Source of the DNA: a bacterium
Lineage (GTDB): Bacteria > Planctomycetota > Planctomycetia > Kolteriales > Kolteriaceae
Length of the DNA: 47,534 bases
NCBI GenBank assembly: GCA_019748235.1
Contig: JAIEPU010000019.1
Coordinates: 1 to 47,534 of the forward strand
Direction of reading: 5' to 3'
Of this stretch, positions 45,201 through 47,534 are shown piece after piece. The notes beneath the pieces are model-generated. The model saw only the letters and a list, made by a program, of their open reading frames with translations. It was not told the DNA's origin and did not search any database. A program made the position numbers and the translations under genes. Position 1 is the stretch's first letter. Every line of letters begins with the position of its first letter.

Positions 45201-46193
45201 TGGCTGCCTGACGAAGAGCGAGAGCGATATCTCGATCAATTGCGGGACAAGATGAATACGCGTCATCTTCCAAGCCGTGAGCAGATCGTCTTCGAAGGAA
45301 ATATTCCCGCGAGAATCGAACGGAATCGACAACTGGCTGCTGCGCTGGATGCCCCCACTTGGATGGAATCGAAGAAGCCGCCCGAAGCTTGGCTGGGAGA
45401 CGCCATCGAGATCAAGGATCCGACGTCGGTAGAGTTCTCTCGTCAGAATGGATCGAATCTGTTGCTTATCGGGCAAGGGGACGAAACCGCGCTCTCGGTC
45501 ATGAACTCCATCTTACTGAGCCTGTCGGCAACCGTTGCACCTGCCGAAACGGGAACAGCGACTCGGTCCGCGAAATTCTATTTGCTCGACGGGAGTTTGG
45601 CGGATACGCCAGGTCATGGTGAACTCGCGCGCATCGGAATGCTATTGCCGCATCCTGTTCGTGTCCTGAATCGAAGGGATATGGCCGAGGGATTGAGCGA
45701 ACTGACGGATGAATTGAGCCAACGCCAATTGGTCGATCCGATCCATGAGCCGAGTCTGTTCTTCTTCATCTATGATCTCGGCAGACTTCGCGACCTAAGA
45801 CGGAACGAAGACGACTTTGGATTCTCAGGCAGTTCCTCAGACGGTGAGAAGCCCAAGCCGGACAAAATGCTCGCCACTCTTATTAAGGAGGGACCGCCCG
45901 TTGGAATTCACGTCATCACATGGTGCGACGGTCTCAATAACCTGAACCGGACATTTGATCGGCAAACGCTGAGAGAATTCGGGCTGCGAATTCTTTTCCA
46001 AATGAGCCCCTCAGATTCAAGCACACTCATCGACTCACCCGCCGCGAGCCGGCTAGGTCAGCACCGGGCTTATTTCCATCACGAAGATGTCGGCCGCATG
46101 GAGAAGTTCAGGCCCTACGGAGCACCGAGCGAAGAATGGTTAGCGGACCTGAAAGCGAGATTACTAAGCAGGATGAGTGAAGCTCAGACATGA
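42252..46193 (+). CDS. Large membrane-anchored coiled-coil FtsK/SpoIIIE (EccC-like) ATPase
   Basis: About 1310 residues (positions here count from the TTG at 42249; the start may be the ATG at 42252 or at 42267). Layout: N-terminal coiled coil (15-200), two membrane helices (220-268, IFIGTFAVLMLITAWFLLLG then a second), another coiled coil (290-430), then three FtsK-like modules. Module 2 has Walker A GKTGSGKST (766-774), VEFYLIDFKKGVEF and Walker B ILFVVDEFQEFF (D878, E879). Module 1 keeps the fold outline (VRFTIIDPAGLGQDF, D534) but has no P-loop or DE pair; module 3 has only GQGDETA (1075) and FIYDLGRL (D1176). Three modules and WXG100 neighbours indicate an EccC/EssC-like secretion motor, not a DNA translocase; no gamma domain is present. 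Confidence 0.85.
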   Translation: MGKCGMAVSLSDREKSTLIALRQFLADRVERERALRSSYELAKERATNDWKNARRELKTRIETAYSSLQTEFETIQKEAQSTFDKAKTALATEESERRKSALDTYRIESERTAEQQKHSQWETQATHLAHKSGGKEEYRRQENELHQKKEQIAKLSRETREFLESRRMLSIEKRAPLPSDELLADDAASRLALTVDEAESKLAHLHRLPLPKLVGPRLSLIFIGTFAVLMLITAWFLLLGQAAIVSMIGALVIGGAIAGYLYITARKQVLGIYIPLTELLTRGEHYYQQALADLAANFKKRREELKRTQHRESREIDEHFARRMIEISETKSRILRECDEQYPRLLAERTHERDEAVRAAQRKYPPLLRQLRAEYDETATTLDAENANELALIESDFKAKWNELLHWAKATNDDLRREISDIQRSSQELFPKWTDPSWPERQSNDYVPSNIRFGEFDVAIERLLAAQPEDDALRSLVPASFTWPAFLSFPHKISALFEATGDGLTAANEILENLMLRLLTTVPPSKVRFTIIDPAGLGQDFAAFMHLADHDESLVGNRIWTETGHIEQRLIDLTEHMENVIQKYLRNQYETIEAYNADAGEIAEPYRVLVISRFPTSFTESAFRRLESILAAGARCGVFVLLSVDTKAQLPHGKSLTDLIRHAVHFKWQNGTFQWHDADLGKFPLRFDPAAPAEQMTPILSVIGQRAKKASRVEVPFRVVAPVEAEWWKGDSRREIRVPLGRSGATKLQELSLGPGTSQHALVAGKTGSGKSTMLHALITSAALRYSPDEVEFYLIDFKKGVEFKTYATHALPHARVIAIESEREFGLSVMQRLDQELKIRGDKFRDLGVQDIGGYRDLADRDPKLGPMPRILFVVDEFQEFFVADDKVAQEASLLLDRIVRQGRAFGIHALLGSQTLGGAYSIARSTLGQMAVRIALQCSETDSHLILSEDNTAARLLSRPGEAIYNDANGRIEGNNPFQIVWLPDEERERYLDQLRDKMNTRHLPSREQIVFEGNIPARIERNRQLAAALDAPTWMESKKPPEAWLGDAIEIKDPTSVEFSRQNGSNLLLIGQGDETALSVMNSILLSLSATVAPAETGTATRSAKFYLLDGSLADTPGHGELARIGMLLPHPVRVLNRRDMAEGLSELTDELSQRQLVDPIHEPSLFFFIYDLGRLRDLRRNEDDFGFSGSSSDGEKPKPDKMLATLIKEGPPVGIHVITWCDGLNNLNRTFDRQTLREFGLRILFQMSPSDSSTLIDSPAASRLGQHRAYFHHEDVGRMEKFRPYGAPSEEWLADLKARLLSRMSEAQT

Positions 46194-46213
46194 CGCTCCA
46201 TTGATCGATCGCT

Positions 46214-46282
46214 CTTGAACTGACAAAGAGGTGTCACTCGTTTCAAGAAGCTAGGCACCCACCCTATGCCGTTCGGCATTTT
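46214..46282 (+). terminator. Paired hairpins after the ATPase gene, possible terminator
   Basis: CTTGAA/TTCAAG (46214-46219, 46242-46247) encloses a second stem TGACA/TGTCA (46221-46225, 46232-46236). About 20 nt later ATGCC/GGCAT (46266-46270, 46275-46279, loop GTTC) is followed by TTTT. The T tract is short, so termination may be partial. Confidence 0.45.
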
Positions 46283-46383
46283 CCGGTGGTCGTGATTTGA
46301 CCACAGACCTTGTTAGACTTACGGTTTCGATAACAAAGCGGCTGACCGCGCGCACCTCTCCTTTCGCTTTGTCCTAAACCTCT

Positions 46384-46476
46384 TCATCCACGAAAAAGGC
46401 AAACCCGTTGAAAGGCGGGGACGCAAAGTATCGAGCCTTTCCCTCGGGAATGGTGGTCGTGCTACCGATGGGATGA
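46384..46476 (+). promoter_or_regulatory. Cyclic di-GMP class I (GEMM-I) riboswitch, copy 1
   Basis: The sequence carries the GEMM-I core in order: GGCAAACC (46398-46405), a P2 stem closed by a GAAA tetraloop (46410-46413), GGGGACGCAAAG (46417-46428), a variable P3 arm, and GGTGG-TCGTG-CTACCGA (46452-46467), the second conserved half. P1 forms from TCATCC (46384-46389) and GGATGA (46471-46476). The base at the position that contacts ligand (G20 in the Vibrio Vc2 structure) is G, favouring c-di-GMP over the cGAMP-type variant. It lies about 200 nt upstream of the flp pilin gene. Basis: direct match to the known consensus; function is inferred. Confidence 0.9.
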
Positions 46477-46557
46477 ATGAATCGCCGTATCGATTCCATT
46501 CGTCGTCACCTACGGGGACGAAGAGGCCAATCCGACGACGGACTCAATGGGAGTCCG
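46475..46557 (+). promoter_or_regulatory. Expression platform hairpins of riboswitch copy 1
   Basis: GAATGAATCG (46475-46484) pairs with CGATTCCATTC (46491-46501) as a 10-bp stem with one bulged base; its first two bases overlap the 3' strand of P1. Downstream, CGGACTC (46539-46545) pairs with GAGTCCG (46551-46557). Both hairpins recur in copy 2 with compensatory changes. No long T tract follows, so the switching mode is uncertain. Confidence 0.55.
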
Positions 46558-46674
46558 CGAGGTTGTTCTGATGCAGCAGCGATTCACTGAGGTGCCATCG
46601 TGAATTGATCCATCGGCCAGTCCGATTTCAGCAGCCCGATCGCAACTCAGAAATCGCGCGAAGGAGAAGAATCG

Positions 46675-46857
46675 ATGCGTAGTTTCTTTGAAGCGGTCAA
46701 GGAATTCCTTGTCGCGGAAGATGGTCCGACAGCCGTCGAATACGCCGTGATGCTCGCACTGATCATCGTGGTCTGTATCGTCGCGATCGGACAACTTGGT
46801 ACAAACGCCTCCGCCACATTCGATAACGTCGCCAACAAACTATCGAGTGGCAGCTAG
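46675..46857 (+). CDS. flp: Flp/Fap-type (Tad) pilin, copy 1
   Basis: 60 residues. The prepilin signature EDGPTAVEYAVMLALIIVVC gives cleavage after G17 with Glu at +5 and Tyr at +6 of the mature protein, as in Flp pilins; a single hydrophobic helix follows. The short leader (MRSFFEAVKEFLVAEDG) and small mature size (about 43 residues) are typical. AAGGAG lies 8 nt before the ATG. It should be processed by a TadV/CpaA-type peptidase and assembled into adhesive Tad pili. The rest of the tad locus is not in the window. It is under an upstream c-di-GMP-I riboswitch and is followed by a strong terminator hairpin. Confidence 0.92.
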   Translation: MRSFFEAVKEFLVAEDGPTAVEYAVMLALIIVVCIVAIGQLGTNASATFDNVANKLSSGS

Positions 46858-46967
46858 TGCCGAATGATTCTTCGAATGCATTCGATCGGGAATGGAATTC
46901 ATCAGGAAGAGAATGCGTTCTGAGTGATCGATATCAAATGAATATGTGACCCACTGAAAAACGACAC
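46858..46967. other. Pilin 1 3' region, nothing recognised before the terminator
   Basis: About 110 nt with short inverted repeats such as CGAATG/CATTCG (46861-46884) but no open frame with a ribosome binding site. Confidence 0.4.
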
Positions 46968-46998
46968 GAGACGTAGGGACTGACGAGTCCTACGTCTC
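46968..46998 (+). terminator. Terminator-like hairpin between the two pilin units
   Basis: GAGACGTAGG-G-ACT pairs with AGTCCTACGTCTC (13 bp, one bulged G, loop GACG), followed by CTCTCATTTCTT. The stem is the longest in the window. It should separate the first pilin transcript from the second unit, although the T tract is interrupted. Confidence 0.7.
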
Positions 46999-47286
46999 CT
47001 CTCATTTCTTGAAACGAAACGCGGTCCCGCCATCAGTAGTCCTTCCTTGCTAACAAGACGATGTCCCGAAAGTCGCTTTGGAAGTCATTCAGAGAATGGC
47101 CACGGTATTTCTGCATAGGGGGCAACCTGTATTCATGCCGATTTGATGCATTAGATGGGACGCTCCATTTTTACCGCTTCTTTCGTTCGTAGGAGTTTGA
47201 CAAGCAAGGAAGCGCAAATTAGGTTTTCCATGAACACGGGCGAGATGAGTGCCGGCACATCACATTTCGCTCTGTTTTGAACCTTT
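46999..47286. other. Spacer between the pilin units; weak candidate promoter
   Basis: No gene seen. On the plus strand TTGACA (47197-47202) is a perfect -35 with only a weak -10-like TAGGTT (47220-47225) at 17-nt spacing, about 60 nt upstream of the second riboswitch. From about 47260 the sequence resembles the region upstream of riboswitch copy 1 (TTTCGCT.TGT pattern), so the duplication extends 5' of the riboswitch. Confidence 0.35.
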
Positions 47287-47378
47287 CCATCCTCGAAAAG
47301 GGCAACCCCGCACGTCGGGGACGCAAAGCATCGAACCGTTCTCGCAAGGAGTCGGTGGTCGTGCTACCGAAGGGATGG
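47287..47378 (+). promoter_or_regulatory. Cyclic di-GMP class I (GEMM-I) riboswitch, copy 2
   Basis: Same order of elements as copy 1: P1 from CCATCC (47287-47292) and GGATGG (47373-47378), GGGCAAC (47300-47306), P2 stem CCCCG/CGGGG (47306-47310, 47316-47320), GGACGCAAAG (47319-47328), and GGTGG-TCGTG-CTACCGA (47354-47370). P1 differs from copy 1 by a U-A to C-G swap, a compensatory change. The P2 loop is CACGT instead of GAAA, and the third A of the GGCAAA box is C, so tetraloop docking and affinity may differ. The ligand-contacting G is kept. Confidence 0.87.
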
Positions 47379-47461
47379 ATGAATCGCTGGTATCGATTCA
47401 ATCCGTTGTCGCGACGAGCGAGGGGAAGGCTCAGTGATTCGACGGGCCCGAGGGTGGCCCG
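47377..47461 (+). promoter_or_regulatory. Expression platform hairpins of riboswitch copy 2
   Basis: GGATGAATCG (47377-47386) pairs with CGATTCAATCC (47394-47404) with one bulge; the first two bases belong to P1. CGGGCC (47443-47448) pairs with GGCCCG (47456-47461) and is followed by CGAGGTTGT, the same tail as in copy 1. The second hairpin ends 19 nt before the ribosome binding site of the pilin gene. Confidence 0.55.
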
Positions 47462-47492
47462 CGAGGTTGTCTTCAATTCAGGAGTCTTTTCG

Positions 47493-47534
47493 ATGCGTAA
47501 TCTCCTTGTCGCGGTCAAGGAATTCATGGTTGCG
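47493..47534 (+). CDS. flp: Flp-type pilin, copy 2 (partial, runs off right edge)
   Basis: First 14 codons, MRNLLVAVKEFMVA, aligning with MRSFFEAVKEFLVA of copy 1 (nine identical positions). AGGAG lies 8 nt before the ATG at 47493. The remainder, including the GPTAVEY-type cleavage site, is outside the window, so identity rests on the leader similarity and on the identical riboswitch arrangement. Confidence 0.8.
   Translation, partial: MRNLLVAVKEFMVA

Noticed and set aside
42252..46193. Interpretation of the large ATPase as a chromosome-segregating FtsK
   Set aside because: It has three FtsK-like modules, no C-terminal gamma (KOPS-reading) domain and only two membrane helices, and sits with WXG100-like genes. 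A secretion motor fits better.
46355..46667. Possible long-range pairing between CTCTCCTTTCGC upstream of riboswitch copy 1 and the GCGAAGGAGA ribosome binding site of flp
   Set aside because: The complementarity is good, but copy 2 has no counterpart, and it is unknown whether the upstream segment is in the transcript.
1..47534. tRNA genes, CRISPR arrays, insertion sequences and phage genes
   Set aside because: No cloverleaf, regularly spaced repeats, transposase or integrase motifs were seen on either strand.

Overview
The window looks like a chromosome segment of a planctomycete (Planctomycetota). The evidence is the family mix: a TIGR03790 protein, a DUF1570 metallopeptidase-like protein, a DUF6807 (PmoA-type) secreted protein, an exosortase/EpsI pair and a large coiled-coil FtsK/SpoIIIE ATPase, all in moderately GC-rich DNA. 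Genus cannot be read from the sequence. No tRNA, rRNA, CRISPR array or insertion sequence was seen.

Left part (1-20.6 kb, all minus strand): the start of a lipoate/octanoate ligase runs off the left edge, followed by a secreted TIGR03790 protein. A long, tightly packed exopolysaccharide operon is read from about 20.45 kb down to 3.06 kb. Its order is a Wzc-like chain-length/ATPase protein, an O-antigen-ligase/polymerase-like membrane protein, an anchored TPR protein, exosortase, EpsI, a Wzm/Wzt ABC transporter, a double GT2, a GT2, a GT4, a second ligase/polymerase-like protein, a GT4 and a GT2. Many genes overlap by 4-26 nt, so they are probably co-transcribed. No Wza-type export channel and no PEP-CTERM substrate lies inside the window.

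Middle part (20.7-41 kb): mostly housekeeping and accessory genes in short units. These include a Ski2-like helicase, surE, msrA, a DUF6807 protein, a YdcF protein, an ABC-2 permease, an isoprenylcysteine-methyltransferase-like protein and ahcY with a long structured leader. A glycogen/maltodextrin unit (glgA-galT-GH57) and tadA follow. A divergent DUF4198/Kelch pair shares a palindromic, Fur-box-like operator that sits inside overlapping promoters. A TPR protein and a DUF1570 protein close this part.

Right part (41-47.5 kb): this holds the most unusual content. A four-gene plus-strand unit encodes a WXG100-like protein, a coiled-coil protein, a second very short WXG100-like protein and a 1.3-kilo-residue ATPase. 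The ATPase has two transmembrane helices and three FtsK/EccC-like modules, of which only the middle one keeps intact Walker motifs. It resembles a minimal type VII (ESX-like) secretion locus without the other known membrane components. Immediately downstream are two consecutive Flp (Tad-type) pilin genes. Each is preceded by a cyclic di-GMP class I (GEMM-I) riboswitch, with conserved downstream hairpins that show compensatory base changes between the two copies. The second pilin is cut by the right edge.
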